Notes under the pieces: generated by a model
Databases searched by the model: none
The model's input: the letters and a program-made list of their open reading frames with translations, nothing else
What the model was told of the DNA's origin: nothing
Shown: positions 17,049-26,975 of the stretch, one piece after another
Numbering within the stretch: the stretch's first letter is position 1
Layout: every line of letters starts with the position of its first letter
Made by a program: the position numbers and the translations under genes
Assembly (NCBI GenBank): GCA_003132405.1
Contig: PKXQ01000148.1
Coordinates: 1-64,000, forward strand
DNA length: 64,000 nucleotides
Direction: 5' to 3'
Origin: Acidobacteriaceae bacterium
GTDB taxonomy: Bacteria > Acidobacteriota > Terriglobia > Terriglobales > Acidobacteriaceae

Positions 17049-18193
17049 GCGCGATCCTGATTCTTCGCTGAATTCTTGCCGGTGCGTGCGAGTGTGGCCA
17101 TACGGATTTCTTCGCCGAACTCCCAGAGTTGGCGGGCAAGTTTCTCGACTCGCGCAGGATTGAGCGCGGGAGCGTGGCGTCTTATCGCCGCTGTCTTATC
17201 TGATTTCATCCATCGCTTCTTGAAGGCAAGGATGCGACGCGCGGATTCCTGGGCGCGGCGGGCGAAGTTCGGGTCGCGTTCGGCTTCGTGAATCAGTGCC
17301 TCGTAGGCCCGAGCGACCGTCTCTTCTTTATGGCAGACCAAGGCGATATCGCCGCCGGCACGAATGTGCTGCACGACTGACTGTTCGATGGAAGCAAAAT
17401 CCTGGACAGATCCCATCTCCATGTCGTCAGAGACGATGAGCCCGGCGTAGCCAATCTTTTTTCGCAGAATGTCGGCGATCCATTTTTTCGAGAGCGATGC
17501 GGGGATCGCTTCTTTTGTTACGGCGGGAAAGGCAGCGTGCGAGACCATGACCATTGGCAACTCGCGGCGGAGGACGCGGTAGGGGACCAGATCCTGCTCC
17601 CATAATTTGCGTAGCGGTTTTTCGACACTGGGGAGTTTGTGGTGGGTGTCGAGGGTGGCCTCGCCGAGTCCCGGGAAATGTTTGCCGCAGCCGAGTACCC
17701 CGGCATCGCTTAACCCGCGCAGAAACTCGCGCGCGGAGATGACGACCTGCCTCGGATCGTCTGAGACCGCCCGCGAACGCATTACCGAACGCGACGCATC
17801 GAAGGCCAGGTCGAGGACTGGGGCAAAATCTACGTTGAATCCTAGGGCGCGGCAGTTTTCGCCGATCACTCGTCCATGCTTGCGAAAGAGGGCGCGGCTT
17901 CCGGTGGCGAAAACCTCTGCTGGAGATGGCGCGGGGCCAATCGCGCTGCGGAAGCGGTCGACCGTGCCGCCCTCGAGGTCGACGCAAGTGAACAGCGGCG
18001 TGGATACGCACTTTTGGCATTCGCGAAGGAGAGAGTGCGTCTGCTCGGCTGTTTTGATGTTGCGGGCAAACAGGATTACTCCCGCCGGCTGAATCTTCGT
18101 GAGCAGGGAAGCTAGGTGCGGAGACACCTCGGTTCCGTCGAAGCCGATGATTAGGAGTTGGCCGATGTTCGGGCCGTTAGATAACCGTTCCAT
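17045..18193 (-). CDS. nagZ: Beta-N-acetylglucosaminidase NagZ (glycoside hydrolase family 3)
   Basis: Cleaves GlcNAc from GlcNAc-anhydroMurNAc muropeptides in the cytosol. Motifs: LLIIGFDGTEVSPHL at the start, FTCVDLEGGTVDRF, NVDFAPVLDL, the diagnostic KHFPGLGEATLDTHHKLP loop carrying the acid/base His, and the nucleophile Asp in LIVSDDMEMGSV. No signal peptide is visible, agreeing with a cytosolic role. The ATG at 18193 is chosen; it overlaps the TPR gene end by 17 bases. An ATG six codons earlier is possible. It is followed by anmK with a 4-base overlap. Confidence 0.95.
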   Translation of the reverse strand: MERLSNGPNIGQLLIIGFDGTEVSPHLASLLTKIQPAGVILFARNIKTAEQTHSLLRECQKCVSTPLFTCVDLEGGTVDRFRSAIGPAPSPAEVFATGSRALFRKHGRVIGENCRALGFNVDFAPVLDLAFDASRSVMRSRAVSDDPRQVVISAREFLRGLSDAGVLGCGKHFPGLGEATLDTHHKLPSVEKPLRKLWEQDLVPYRVLRRELPMVMVSHAAFPAVTKEAIPASLSKKWIADILRKKIGYAGLIVSDDMEMGSVQDFASIEQSVVQHIRAGGDIALVCHKEETVARAYEALIHEAERDPNFARRAQESARRILAFKKRWMKSDKTAAIRRHAPALNPARVEKLARQLWEFGEEIRMATLARTGKNSAKNQDRA

Positions 18194-18950
18194 CCGTCTC
18201 CAAATCTGCAACGGCGCGAAGCGTATGTTCGACCCATTTTGCGAAATCGTCTTTATCCGGGCTAGCCGGATCAGCTAGATTTTCAGCAATCTTAAATTCA
18301 CCAAGCGCCTGCGGGAACTCGCCTCGGTCGTACAGAACCTCCCCGACGTGGAAATGAACTCGCGCAACTAGCGAGCGCGCCAACGGCCCGTTGATTGCCT
18401 CTTGGTATAGTGCCAGCGCGTGATCGTGTCGTCCAAGGAGTCTGTGCGCCTCCGCCTCCCGATACGAAAGCTCAGCTCTTTGTTCTGGGGAAATATCTTC
18501 CGTTTTGAGAGCATTCGCGATAGACAACGGCTCGACGGAATGACCGAGAGAGATTAAGTTTTCGATCAGTCGAAGCTGGGCATCATGTCTGAGTTCAATC
18601 TGCTCATTATCATTCAAGAAGTCTGCATGCTTCTTGAGAAACGCTTTGAGTTCTTGCACCGCTAAGTCGGATTCATCCGCGTGTCCGAGAGCGCATGCCA
18701 GCGAGAATTCCGCGTACGGTCGGCTCGGACTCCCTTCCGGCAAAAGCCTTACCGCTTCCGAAGCTGCCTCAACCTCTTTGTCGAATTGGCCGAGGTCATA
18801 ATAACAAAGAGACTCGTGTAGGAGGATTGAACTCCTATCCGTCGGGTCCATGGCGCTCTCTTGAAGTGCTTTAAATTCCACCAACGCCTCGGCTGCGTGA
18901 CCAGACTCTCGAAGCATTTGTATCTCTCGAAATCGATTCCAATCGGTCAT
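18177..18950 (-). CDS. TPR-repeat protein, first gene of the nagZ-anmK operon
   Basis: A 257-residue soluble protein made of TPR-type helix pairs (ALVEFKALQESAM, HESLCYYDLGQFDKEVEAASEAV, EAHRLLGRHDHALALYQEAI, EVLYDRGEFPQALGEFKIAE). It has no signal peptide. TPRs mediate protein-protein binding; no enzymatic domain is visible. Its 3' end overlaps the nagZ start, so it is probably co-transcribed with nagZ, anmK and the solute-binding gene. Whether it scaffolds those enzymes is unknown. Confidence 0.85.
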   Translation of the reverse strand: MTDWNRFREIQMLRESGHAAEALVEFKALQESAMDPTDRSSILLHESLCYYDLGQFDKEVEAASEAVRLLPEGSPSRPYAEFSLACALGHADESDLAVQELKAFLKKHADFLNDNEQIELRHDAQLRLIENLISLGHSVEPLSIANALKTEDISPEQRAELSYREAEAHRLLGRHDHALALYQEAINGPLARSLVARVHFHVGEVLYDRGEFPQALGEFKIAENLADPASPDKDDFAKWVEHTLRAVADLETDGTVI

Positions 18951-19039
18951 TTATTCTCGCGTCGCGTTGCCGCAACATATGCGGCAGGCTACTATGGCCG
19001 ATCGGCCAGATTTTCTCCGCGCACTCCGCGTCTCGGCGG

Positions 19040-21766
19040 TTAGATTTCCTTCTTCAACTCCGCCAACAAGTTTAGCGCCTCAAGCGGTGTCAGCCGGTTC
19101 AAATCGACCTCGCGAAGCTTTTCTAGCACTGGCTGCGAGAGCGGGGTGAAGATGGTTAACTGCGTGGGGCGCTCCAGCTCTGTGGATGCTCCCGGCGTCA
19201 GATGATCGGAGAGACGACGCTCGGAGGATTCGTGCTCGGCTAGGACTTCGCGGGCGCGAACTACGACTTCGTTCGGCAAGCCCGCCAGCTTGGCGACCTC
19301 GATTCCGTAACTGCGGTCGGCAGCGCCTGGTTCTACGCGGCGCAGGAAGACCACGCTTCCTCCGGCCTCTTTGACGGAGACGTGATAGTTTTTTACGCCG
19401 CTTAATTGTTCGGCCAGTTCGGTCAGTTCGAAATAGTGCGTGGCGAATAAAGTTTTGGCGCGTACTTTTGCGTGCAGATATTCGACGGCGGCCCAGGCGA
19501 TTGCGAGGCCGTCGTAGGTGGAAGTGCCGCGGCCTACTTCGTCCAACAAAATTAATGAGCGGGCGGTTGCGGTGTGGAGAATCGCGGCCGTCTCCGTCAT
19601 CTCGACCATGAAGGTGGAGCGGCCTCGCGCCACGTTGTCGCTGGCGCCTATGCGGGTGAAAACGCGGTCGACGATGCCGAGGCGGGCGGTGCGCGCGGGG
19701 ACGAATGAACCCATCTGCGCCATGATCACGATCAGCGCGGCTTGGCGAAGATAGGTGCTCTTGCCTCCCATGTTGGGGCCGGTGAGGACGATGATGTTAT
19801 GCGAGGCATTCTGCGGCTTATTTTGCGGAGATGAATTCAGGAAGACATCGTTGGGGACGAAACGCTCGCTGCCGGCAGCCAATTCCTGTAGTTCGATCAC
19901 GGGATGGCGGCCTTCGACTATTTCCAGGTCGCCGGCGTGCTCGGCGTTGTCGGCTTCGAAGCGCGGGCGGCAGTAATTTCGTAACGCGGCGATGTGCGCC
20001 AGGCAGCCGAGGACGTCGACTTCGGCCAAGGCCAGCGCGGTTTGGCGGATGCGCTTGGCCTCGGCGGCTATCGTGGAACGCAGTTCGGCAAAGAGGCGGC
20101 GCTCGATCTCTACAATTTTTTCCTGGGCGTCCAGAATCTTGGATTCGTATTCTTTGAGCTCGGGAGTGGTGAAGCGTTCGGCATTTACGAGCGTTTGCTT
20201 GCGCTCGTAGTCGGCGGGCGAGAGATGGAGATTGGATTTCGAAATTTCTATGTAATAGCCGAAGATGGAATTGAACTTTACTTTGAGCGATCCGATGCCG
20301 GTGCGCTCGCGCTCGCGGGTTTCTACCTGCGCGAGATATTGTTTGGAGTTGCGGCTCAGGTCGCGGAGTTCGTCGAGATCTTTGTCGACGCCTGCGGCAA
20401 TCACTCCACCATCGCTCAGCGTGAGCGGCGGCTCGGGGACCAGAGTGCGGTCGATTCCGTCGCGGAGATCGCTGAGTTCGTCGATTGCGGAGTGCAACAT
20501 GGAGAGGCGGTGCGCCGGCAGTCCAGCTAGTACGGTTCGCACCTTGGGGATTCGCGCTAATGATGCCGCGAGCGCCAGCACGTCGCGTGGGTTCGCGTTC
20601 TCGAGGGTGACTCGGCTGAGCAGGCGCTCGAGGTCTAGGATTCCATCGAGCGACCGGCGCAGGTCTTCGCGGCGCAGCGTGTCTGTTACTTGAACTTCGA
20701 CGGCATCCTGGCGGTCGTTGATCTCGGCTTGATCTAATGATGGGCGCAGCAGCCAGGTGCGCAGCAGGCGCTTGCCCATAGGCGTCACCGTCACGTCGAG
20801 GCAGCGGAACAGAGTTACTCCGGCGTCGGTTCCAGCAAAGAGAGGCTCGATTAGCTCGAGGTTGCGGACGGTTACGGCGTCGAGCACGAGGCAGTTCTGG
20901 CGCTCGTAGAAGCCAATGCGATCGACGTGATCGAGCTTGCCGCGCTGGGTAGAGCGAATGTAGTAGAGGATCGCTCCGGCAGCGGATGCCGCCGCCTGCT
21001 TGCCCGCCAGTCCGAAGCCTTCTAGCGAGAGGACGCCGAAGTGATTTTCGAGGAGGGGGATAGCGTGGTCGGGAGCGAAGATCCAATCGTCGAGGGGAGT
21101 TTCGGCTAAGCCGTTTGTCGACCGAATGGGTGCTGGCCCGGTCGAGGGGCTGGTCGACGTTTGTTGCGGGGAGGAAGAGGTGATGTCGCGAATCTCTGCC
21201 CTCGTTCTATTTTCGAAGAGCGGGGCGGATGACCCGTAAAGCACTTCTTTTGGGCGCAATTGTTCAAGTTCTTCTTGAACGCGGCGTGCGGCCGATTCGC
21301 CGGCGAATTCAGTGGCGCGAAACTCTCCAGTGGAAAGATCGAGGGCGGCAAAACCGGCGCGATCTCCGACGGTGGCCACGGCCGCCAGGAAGTTATTCTC
21401 CTCGGCATTCAAGGAGGAATCAGCGGCCGTGCCTGGGGTGACTACGCGGGTCACCTCGCGGCGTACGAGTTTCTTGGCGAGGCGCGGGTCTTCTACCTGT
21501 TCGCAGACGGCGACCTTGAAGCCGCGGCGGATGAGCTTTGCGATGTAGCCTTCGGCGGCGTGGTAGGGGACGCCACACATGGGGATGACAGCGCCTTTTT
21601 CTTTATTGCGGGAGGTGAGGGTGATCTGCAATTCGCGCGCGGCCAGGATGGCGTCGTCGAAAAAAAGCTCGTAGAAATCTCCCAGCCGGAAAAACAGCAG
21701 AGCGGTGGGATGCTCTTTCTTGATGGCGGCATACTGGCGCATCAGCGGCGTGGAGAACTCGGACAT
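19040..21766 (-). CDS. mutS: DNA mismatch repair protein MutS
   Basis: Recognises mismatches and small loops and recruits MutL. The start is ATG 21766 ([20 protein letters not shown]); an in-frame extension to 21880 is translated repeat sequence and is rejected. The mismatch-binding Phe-X-Glu is in [14 protein letters not shown] near residue 35. The ATPase has Walker [16 protein letters not shown] near residue 660, Walker [17 protein letters not shown] near 740 and the conserved [11 protein letters not shown]. The 908-residue length is a little above the usual 850-870. A short [14 protein letters not shown] insert lies near residue 200. No mutL is present in the window. Confidence 0.97.
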   Translation of the reverse strand: MSEFSTPLMRQYAAIKKEHPTALLFFRLGDFYELFFDDAILAARELQITLTSRNKEKGAVIPMCGVPYHAAEGYIAKLIRRGFKVAVCEQVEDPRLAKKLVRREVTRVVTPGTAADSSLNAEENNFLAAVATVGDRAGFAALDLSTGEFRATEFAGESAARRVQEELEQLRPKEVLYGSSAPLFENRTRAEIRDITSSSPQQTSTSPSTGPAPIRSTNGLAETPLDDWIFAPDHAIPLLENHFGVLSLEGFGLAGKQAAASAAGAILYYIRSTQRGKLDHVDRIGFYERQNCLVLDAVTVRNLELIEPLFAGTDAGVTLFRCLDVTVTPMGKRLLRTWLLRPSLDQAEINDRQDAVEVQVTDTLRREDLRRSLDGILDLERLLSRVTLENANPRDVLALAASLARIPKVRTVLAGLPAHRLSMLHSAIDELSDLRDGIDRTLVPEPPLTLSDGGVIAAGVDKDLDELRDLSRNSKQYLAQVETRERERTGIGSLKVKFNSIFGYYIEISKSNLHLSPADYERKQTLVNAERFTTPELKEYESKILDAQEKIVEIERRLFAELRSTIAAEAKRIRQTALALAEVDVLGCLAHIAALRNYCRPRFEADNAEHAGDLEIVEGRHPVIELQELAAGSERFVPNDVFLNSSPQNKPQNASHNIIVLTGPNMGGKSTYLRQAALIVIMAQMGSFVPARTARLGIVDRVFTRIGASDNVARGRSTFMVEMTETAAILHTATARSLILLDEVGRGTSTYDGLAIAWAAVEYLHAKVRAKTLFATHYFELTELAEQLSGVKNYHVSVKEAGGSVVFLRRVEPGAADRSYGIEVAKLAGLPNEVVVRAREVLAEHESSERRLSDHLTPGASTELERPTQLTIFTPLSQPVLEKLREVDLNRLTPLEALNLLAELKKEI

Positions 21767-21778
21767 GGAGGATTGGGC

Positions 21779-21897
21779 GATGGGTAATTTGTAATTTGTA
21801 ATTGGGTAATTTGCAATCCGCCTCCAGTGCATATGTGAAATGGTGGGCGCGCGAACTAAATTACAAATCACCAATTGCAAATTACAAATTCTTTTGT
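21779..21897. repeat. AT-rich aattacaaat-type repeat block between mutS and galT-like gene
   Basis: Words such as gtaatttgtaattt at 21781-21800 are inverted by aaattacaaatcacc and gcaaattacaaattc at 21857-21893. Both lie in the divergent space between mutS and the galT-like gene. The block resembles the shorter one at 5365-5405 and probably contains the divergent promoters. Confidence 0.6.
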
Positions 21898-21909
21898 TCT
21901 CCTTACCGC

Positions 21910-22896
21910 ATGGAACTCCGTAAAGATCCCATCACCCGTTCGTGGGTTATTACGGGCGACGATGTTGTCGATCCGGCTCCGCGTTCGCAAGCTTGCCGGT
22001 TTTGCGGTGCTGCCGCCGATTCTGCGCAGGTGGTGGCCACGCTGCCCGGACTGGATGGCAGCGCATGGTCGGCGCGCTCGGTCGTGCATCCGCATGCGCT
22101 CTACCACATCGAAGGCGAGGCGGCGCGGCGCGGCGATGGGCTCTACGACCGCATGGGATCTGTCGGGGCGCACGAGGTTTTGTTGGAAAATCCGCGCCAC
22201 GACGGGCACCTGTGGAACGCGAGCGACGCCGAGGTGGAGCAATTTCTACGTCTGATCGCGTCCCGCATACAGGATTTGAAACGCGACAACCGCTTCAAAT
22301 ACATCAGCATTTTTAAGAACCATGGCGCCGGAGCAGGGCAGGAGTTCGATCATCCGACTTCGCAACTGACCGCGACCACGTTTGTGCCGCGGCGTGTTCT
22401 CTACGAACTGCGCGCCGGGCGCGATTATTACGAAAGCAAAGAGCGGTGCGTCTTCTGCGACATTCTGGCGCAGGAGGAGCGGCAGGGACTGCGCATCGTC
22501 GAGACTCGCGGGGATTATGTGGCGTTCTGTCCGTTTGCTCCGCGCGTGCCGTATGAAACGTGGATCATGCCGCGCAGCCACGAAGCTTCGTTCGAGCGCA
22601 CGGGCTCTTTGCGCGTTGGAACGCTTAACGACCTCGCCGCGCTGCTGCGTCACACGCTGCAACGGATCCGCACGGTCACAGAGGGATTTCATCTTGTTCT
22701 TCATACTTCCCCGAACGCCCAACATCCTTCGGCGACGCTCGGATACTGGAAGACGCTGGATGAGGATTATCACTGGCACATCGAGATTCTGCCGATTCTC
22801 GAGGCCAAGGCGCGGTCTTATACGTTCAAGGAGACTTACTATTCTCCGGTGGCGTCGGAGACGGCGGTGAAACGGCTGCGCGACGCCAAGATCTGA
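21910..22896 (+). CDS. Galactose-1-phosphate uridylyltransferase-like protein (HIT superfamily)
   Basis: A 328-residue nucleotidyltransferase of the GalT type. It carries zinc-site pairs Cys-X2-Cys (ACRFCG near 29-32 and RCVFCDI near 181), the GalT core [23 protein letters not shown], and a C-terminal HWHIEILP that places the two catalytic-region histidines. This His-X-His-X-Glu form is found in shorter GalT/ADP-sugar phosphorylase relatives rather than the classic His-Pro-His GalT, so the sugar substrate is uncertain. The ATG at 21910 is chosen; an upstream in-frame ATG at 21802 lies in repeat DNA. It is divergent from mutS and has no galactose genes nearby. Confidence 0.85.
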   Translation: MELRKDPITRSWVITGDDVVDPAPRSQACRFCGAAADSAQVVATLPGLDGSAWSARSVVHPHALYHIEGEAARRGDGLYDRMGSVGAHEVLLENPRHDGHLWNASDAEVEQFLRLIASRIQDLKRDNRFKYISIFKNHGAGAGQEFDHPTSQLTATTFVPRRVLYELRAGRDYYESKERCVFCDILAQEERQGLRIVETRGDYVAFCPFAPRVPYETWIMPRSHEASFERTGSLRVGTLNDLAALLRHTLQRIRTVTEGFHLVLHTSPNAQHPSATLGYWKTLDEDYHWHIEILPILEAKARSYTFKETYYSPVASETAVKRLRDAKI

Positions 22897-22946
22897 GAAA
22901 TGCGAAGCGAGGATCTGAGAAATTAGGAGCTGAGAAACAGGATCTG

Positions 22947-23939
22947 ATGCCGATCAGAAAGTCTATGCCACGAACGTTTCAGTCAAAAAAAGGACTGCCA
23001 CAAAAGACAGCCGTTCTATTGCTCATTTTGGCCACGCTGTCCGTGGCCGCGTCGGCATTCGGCCAAACAACGCCGCCGGCTCCGGCCGAGAAGCGAGACA
23101 TTCTGTGGATGAAGCTGGAGGATTCCATTCTTGGCATCGACCGCAATCTCGATGGCGTGATGGGCGTCGCTATCGTCGATCTCACCGACGGGCATAAGTA
23201 CCTGCTGCACGCCAATGATGTTTTTCCGCAGGCGAGCTCGATCAAGATTTGTGTGCTCGCCGAGCTTTATCGGCAAGCGCAGCAAGGCGAGCTGAAGCTT
23301 ACCGATCTTTATACCGTCAATGCCGCCGATCTGGTGCCGGACAGCGACATTATGAACGGGCTGACTCCGGGCGTTACCCGTATCACGCTGCGCGACCTTG
23401 CAACCATGATGGTCGCGGTCAGTGACAACTCCGCGACGAATGTGCTCATCGACCGCGTCGGCATGGAGAACGTGAATGCGTTCCTGAGCGCGCAGGGATT
23501 GCGCGATACGCGGCTTCGCCGCAAGATGATGGACCTTAAAGCCGCCGCCGAGGGGCGCGAAAATATTTCTACTCCTAGCGAAATGGCGAAGTTGCTGCAG
23601 GGGCTCTATCGCGGCGAGATTCTTAATAAAGAGATGACGGATGATTTTTTCAAGGTGTTGTCTACGCACAAAGAGAGTTTTATTCCGCGCAATCTGCCGG
23701 AGGATTTGAAGATTGCCAACAAGCCCGGCGAACTGGAAGGCGTGCGCAACGATTCGGGCGTGATTTTTGTCGATAAGCGCCCGTACATTCTTTGCGTGAT
23801 GACGACCTATCTGCGACGCGAGCGCGATGGAGAAGAGGCGATCAGCAATATTTCGCTGGCGGCGTGGCGAATGATTGACAGACTGGCGCGCGGGAGCGAG
23901 TACGGGAGAGTGATTTCGCCGGGGAATAGCAGCCGATAG
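22947..23939 (+). CDS. Exported serine hydrolase, class A beta-lactamase-like
   Basis: A 330-residue protein with a signal peptide near residues 18-40 (TAVLLLILATLSVAASAFG). It has the penicillin-recognising fold motifs: SSIK with nucleophile Ser97, SDN at 159-161 (VSDNSATNVLIDRVG), and KPG in the third-motif position (IANKPGELEGV). The omega-loop region reads RRKMMDLKAAAEGRENISTP, where the classic catalytic Glu of the ExxLN motif is not evident. The last feature suggests an esterase, peptidase or PBP-like role rather than strong beta-lactamase activity. It is flanked by short direct repeats (gatctgagaaa) upstream and a palindromic repeat downstream. Confidence 0.85.
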   Translation: MPIRKSMPRTFQSKKGLPQKTAVLLLILATLSVAASAFGQTTPPAPAEKRDILWMKLEDSILGIDRNLDGVMGVAIVDLTDGHKYLLHANDVFPQASSIKICVLAELYRQAQQGELKLTDLYTVNAADLVPDSDIMNGLTPGVTRITLRDLATMMVAVSDNSATNVLIDRVGMENVNAFLSAQGLRDTRLRRKMMDLKAAAEGRENISTPSEMAKLLQGLYRGEILNKEMTDDFFKVLSTHKESFIPRNLPEDLKIANKPGELEGVRNDSGVIFVDKRPYILCVMTTYLRRERDGEEAISNISLAAWRMIDRLARGSEYGRVISPGNSSR

Positions 23940-23942
23940 AGA

Positions 23943-24018
23943 ATCCGTCGTTCGCTGTTCGCTTTTCGCACGTCGCGAGTAACATGTGGCGAATAGCAAA
24001 CGACGAACAGCGAGCGCC
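23943..24018. repeat. Imperfect palindromic repeat (cgttcgctgttcgc type)
   Basis: cgtcgttcgctgttcgctt near 23947 is inverted imperfectly by gcaaacgacgaacagcgag near 23996. The repeat fills the gap and runs up to the ATG at 24019, so it forms the leader of the next gene. Confidence 0.55.
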
Positions 24019-24369
24019 ATGACTCTCCGCCGCCTCAAGACTTACGCAGGATCGCAAGGCTTCGTTTACCAGTATTACTTCGTCGGCAAACGTCCTGTTG
24101 CGGCTTCGGACGGCAATGAATACATTTTCGACGTCACCTCGGACCGCAAGCTGACTTACGCCGTGAGCGTTTTATTCCCCCATCAGGTCGCCGCCTCATG
24201 GGCGGTCTCTCACGGGCGATCCCTCTCGGACTCCGAGCAGTATGCCGCCGTCAAAATGCGCCTGTTCCGCGCCTTCGATGAAGTCGAAGACATGCAGGCG
24301 CACGGTCGACTGCTGCAAATCGAGTTGCAATCGCTTGAGGAATCGCTGGCGTCGTTGGGCGTCGAGTAG
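24019..24369 (+). CDS. Conserved hypothetical protein (116 aa)
   Basis: A short soluble protein with no signal or membrane segment: LKTYAGSQGFVYQYYFVGKRP, EYIFDVTSDRKLTYAVSVLF, then a helical C-terminal half (DEVEDMQAHGRLLQIELQSLEESLASLG). I know it only as an acidobacterial conserved hypothetical. The ATG at 24019 is chosen, because eleven upstream in-frame codons lie in repeat DNA. The gene precedes a histidine kinase by about 90 bp on the same strand, but nothing links them. Confidence 0.7.
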   Translation: MTLRRLKTYAGSQGFVYQYYFVGKRPVAASDGNEYIFDVTSDRKLTYAVSVLFPHQVAASWAVSHGRSLSDSEQYAAVKMRLFRAFDEVEDMQAHGRLLQIELQSLEESLASLGVE

Positions 24370-24460
24370 ATTCGGTCGCTGTCCAGTTACCCCAGCCCAA
24401 CTAAAGTTTTGTCTGTCACCGCCGATAACGTCTACAGGCGTTGCCTTTTTTGAGCCTGCC

Positions 24461-25909
24461 ATGACCTCCTCCAGCAAAGCGATTGCCGCCTGCGCCCTGC
24501 TCATGGTGGTATGCATTGGAGCGCTCTCTTATTGGAGCGAGGTCCGGAACGATCGCGACCGGGGGTGGGTCACGCGTACGCTTCATGTCGTCGAGAAACT
24601 CCAGGCTCTCCGTATCGATATCACCCAGTGTGAAACTGGCCAACGAGGTTACATGCTCACCGGGCAGGACAGATATCTGGAACTGTACCGAGCCGGTGTC
24701 GATCAGGTGCGACAAGATATGAAGGAACTGCCCGATTTGACTGCGGATAATCCGAGGGAGCGGGAAGCGATAAAACAACTGGATCCGCTCATCGCATCCC
24801 GGCTAGCCGAACTGAATGAGGGGATTTTGGTTCGGAAGGAGAGCGGGTTGCTGGCGGGCGTCGAAGCGGTGACCCGCGCGAATAACGGTGAAAGGTGGAT
24901 GGGGCAAATCGCCGCCCAGATTGGCGAGATGCGGGACACGGAAGCCGGCCTGCTAAGCAGCCGACTGGAGACGGCGGCGGCCAGCACGCGGAAGATCAAG
25001 GTTGTCATTGCTCTGGGTAATACGCTCGCCATCTTAATTTTGCTGATCAAATACTTTGTGATTCAGCGGGAAATTGGCAAGCGCAATCTAGCGGAAGCGA
25101 GTCTGAAGCTGTCGAATGAGCAACTGGTTCGACGGACGGCAGAGCTCTCGGAGACGAATATTGAGCTGGAGAGTTTCGCTTATTCCGTCGCCCATGATCT
25201 GCGGGCGCCGTTGCGTCACATCGCCGGATATTCCGGCGTAGTGGTGCAGGATTATGGGCCGCGCCTGGATGCGGAGGGTCTGCGCTTCCTGGGGAAAATC
25301 ACGCACAGCGCGAAACAAATGGGTCGCCTGGTGGATGACCTGCTGAGTTTGTCACAGATAGGGCGGCAGGAACTGTCGTTCGAGGACACACCGCTGGATG
25401 TGCCGCTGAGCCAAGCCATGGAGGATGTCGCGCCGGAGTGGGCAGGCCGCAAGGTGGAGTGGCAGGTTGGAGAGTTGTTCAGAGCGGAATGCGACTCGGG
25501 ATTGCTGAAGCAGGTATTCGTGAATTTGCTCTCCAATGCTGTGAAGTACACCCGAAAGCAGGAACACGCGGTGATCGAAGTCGGACAGACGCGGCAGAAC
25601 GGCGAGCGCGTGGTATTTGTCCGCGACAACGGAGTGGGTTTCGAGATGCAGCACGCCGGGAAGCTGTTTGGCGTCTTTCAGCGGCTGCACAAAGCTCTAG
25701 ATTTCGAAGGCACCGGAGTCGGGCTGGCGACTGTGCAGCGCATCATTCGGAGGCACGGTGGCCGGATTTGGGCGGAGGCGGAACTGGGCCGTGGAGCAAC
25801 GTTTTTCTTCACGCTCAGCTCCCCCGAGAACAAGCCGAGGGAACCGGCAGAAGTTCCGCTGAAAGAGAAAAAAGAGAAAGAGGAGGAGATGCATGTCGCA
25901 CGAAGTTGA
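24461..25909 (+). CDS. CHASE3-domain sensor histidine kinase
   Basis: A 482-residue membrane kinase. Membrane segment 1 is near residues 7-23 ([19 protein letters not shown]). The periplasmic CHASE3-like four-helix sensor ([20 protein letters not shown]) leads to segment 2 near 185-205 ([20 protein letters not shown]). HisKA carries phospho-acceptor His245 ([13 protein letters not shown]). The HATPase has N box [12 protein letters not shown]1 VRDNGVGFE, and G2 [18 protein letters not shown]. The last residues are Lys/Glu-rich. Its end overlaps the next receiver gene by 17 bases, so the two following single-domain regulators are the likely targets. Confidence 0.93.
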   Translation: MTSSSKAIAACALLMVVCIGALSYWSEVRNDRDRGWVTRTLHVVEKLQALRIDITQCETGQRGYMLTGQDRYLELYRAGVDQVRQDMKELPDLTADNPREREAIKQLDPLIASRLAELNEGILVRKESGLLAGVEAVTRANNGERWMGQIAAQIGEMRDTEAGLLSSRLETAAASTRKIKVVIALGNTLAILILLIKYFVIQREIGKRNLAEASLKLSNEQLVRRTAELSETNIELESFAYSVAHDLRAPLRHIAGYSGVVVQDYGPRLDAEGLRFLGKITHSAKQMGRLVDDLLSLSQIGRQELSFEDTPLDVPLSQAMEDVAPEWAGRKVEWQVGELFRAECDSGLLKQVFVNLLSNAVKYTRKQEHAVIEVGQTRQNGERVVFVRDNGVGFEMQHAGKLFGVFQRLHKALDFEGTGVGLATVQRIIRRHGGRIWAEAELGRGATFFFTLSSPENKPREPAEVPLKEKKEKEEEMHVARS

Positions 25910-26366
25910 GATTCTGCTGGTCGAGGATAGCGCCGAGGATGCGGAATTGACGATTCGCGCATTGCGTCGCAACAATCTCGCGAATGAAATTCACGTCTCT
26001 ACGGATGGGGTGGAAGCTCTCGACTTCCTCTTCTGCCGCGGTGTGCACGCGGATCGAACATTTACCCATCCCCCGAGACTCGTGCTGCTTGATTTGAAGC
26101 TTCCCAAAGTCGATGGCCTGGAAGTGTTGCGGGCGATCCGGGCCGATGAGAGAACCAAGGCAATTCCGGTTGTGGTTCTCACTTTGTCCAAACAACATAA
26201 GGATCTCGTCGCGGGCTACAACTTAGGAGTGTCGGCTTACGTTCAGAAACCAGTTGACTTCGAGCAATTCAGCGAGGCCGTGCGGCAGATCGGGATGTTT
26301 TGGATGCTGATCAATCAGCCGCCACCGTCGTCGGCGTTTACCGCTAGCAGAACTCGGGGAGCGTAA
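25893..26366 (+). CDS. Single-domain response regulator (Rcp1-like), copy 1
   Basis: A 157-residue receiver domain with no output domain. The acidic pocket is Glu11-Asp12, the phospho-acceptor Asp67 is in [13 protein letters not shown], the switch Thr97 is in VVVLTLSK, and Lys119 is in [11 protein letters not shown]. It resembles the Rcp1/CheY-like regulators paired with phytochrome-type kinases. The ATG follows an aaagaggaggag Shine-Dalgarno inside the kinase gene. A second closely similar copy follows at 26403. Confidence 0.93.
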   Translation: MSHEVEILLVEDSAEDAELTIRALRRNNLANEIHVSTDGVEALDFLFCRGVHADRTFTHPPRLVLLDLKLPKVDGLEVLRAIRADERTKAIPVVVLTLSKQHKDLVAGYNLGVSAYVQKPVDFEQFSEAVRQIGMFWMLINQPPPSSAFTASRTRGA

Positions 26367-26402
26367 AGCAAAGATTGCCGCTCAGAAATGAGGAGGAAAT
26401 GG

Positions 26403-26876
26403 ATGTCGCACGAAGTTGAGATTTTGCTGGTCGAGGACAGTCCCGAGGATGCGGAATTGACGATTCGCGCATTGCGTCGCAACAAACTGGCCAATGAAAT
26501 TCACCACGTTGAGGACGGAGTGGAGGCTCTTGACTTCCTCTTTTGCCGCGGCGCGTATGCCGATCGGACATTTACCCAACTTCCGAAACTCGTGCTGCTC
26601 GATTTAAAACTTCCCAAAGCCAGTGGTATGGAAGTGCTGCGCGCTATCCGGGCCGATGAACGCACGAAGGCGATCCCAGTGGTGGTTTTTACTTCGTCCA
26701 AAGAAGAAAGAGATCTGATCGACGGCTACAAGCTGGGAGTGAACGCCTACGCGCAGAAGCCGGTTGACTTCGAGCAATTCAGCAGCACCGTCCGGCAGAT
26801 CGGAATGTTTTGGATGCTGGTCAATCAGGCGCCTACTTCGGCAACGTTTGTAGCGAGCAAAACGCAGAGCGCGTAA
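26403..26876 (+). CDS. Single-domain response regulator (Rcp1-like), copy 2
   Basis: A tandem paralogue of the preceding gene: same length (157), same start [13 protein letters not shown], same Asp67 and KPVDFEQF end, with differences concentrated in the loop after Asp67 and in the switch helix (VVFTSSKEERDLIDGYK versus [17 protein letters not shown]). The 36-bp gap holds an aatgaggaggaaatgg ribosome site. A recent duplication with divergence of the output face is the simplest reading. Both are probably phosphorylated by the CHASE3 kinase upstream. Confidence 0.93.
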   Translation: MSHEVEILLVEDSPEDAELTIRALRRNKLANEIHHVEDGVEALDFLFCRGAYADRTFTQLPKLVLLDLKLPKASGMEVLRAIRADERTKAIPVVVFTSSKEERDLIDGYKLGVNAYAQKPVDFEQFSSTVRQIGMFWMLVNQAPTSATFVASKTQSA

Positions 26877-26975
26877 AGGCTACGTAAGGAAAGACTGCGG
26901 CCACTGTAACCGGCGCCTTGCTAGCAAATCTGAACGGCGCCGAAAATAATCCTCTGCAAGCGCCACTCGGCGCGG

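Noticed and set aside
19818-21086. A 422-codon minus-strand open frame inside mutS
   Set aside because: It is an Arg/Pro/Ser-rich alternative frame of mutS caused by codon bias, with no recognisable domain.
21767-21880. N-terminal extension of MutS
   Set aside because: The extra 38 residues translate the aattacaaat repeat (NYKLPIAQ type) and precede the standard MutS N terminus.
23016-24038. A 340-codon minus-strand open frame opposite the beta-lactamase-like gene
   Set aside because: His/Arg-rich and motif-free, and antisense to a gene with clear catalytic motifs and a signal peptide.
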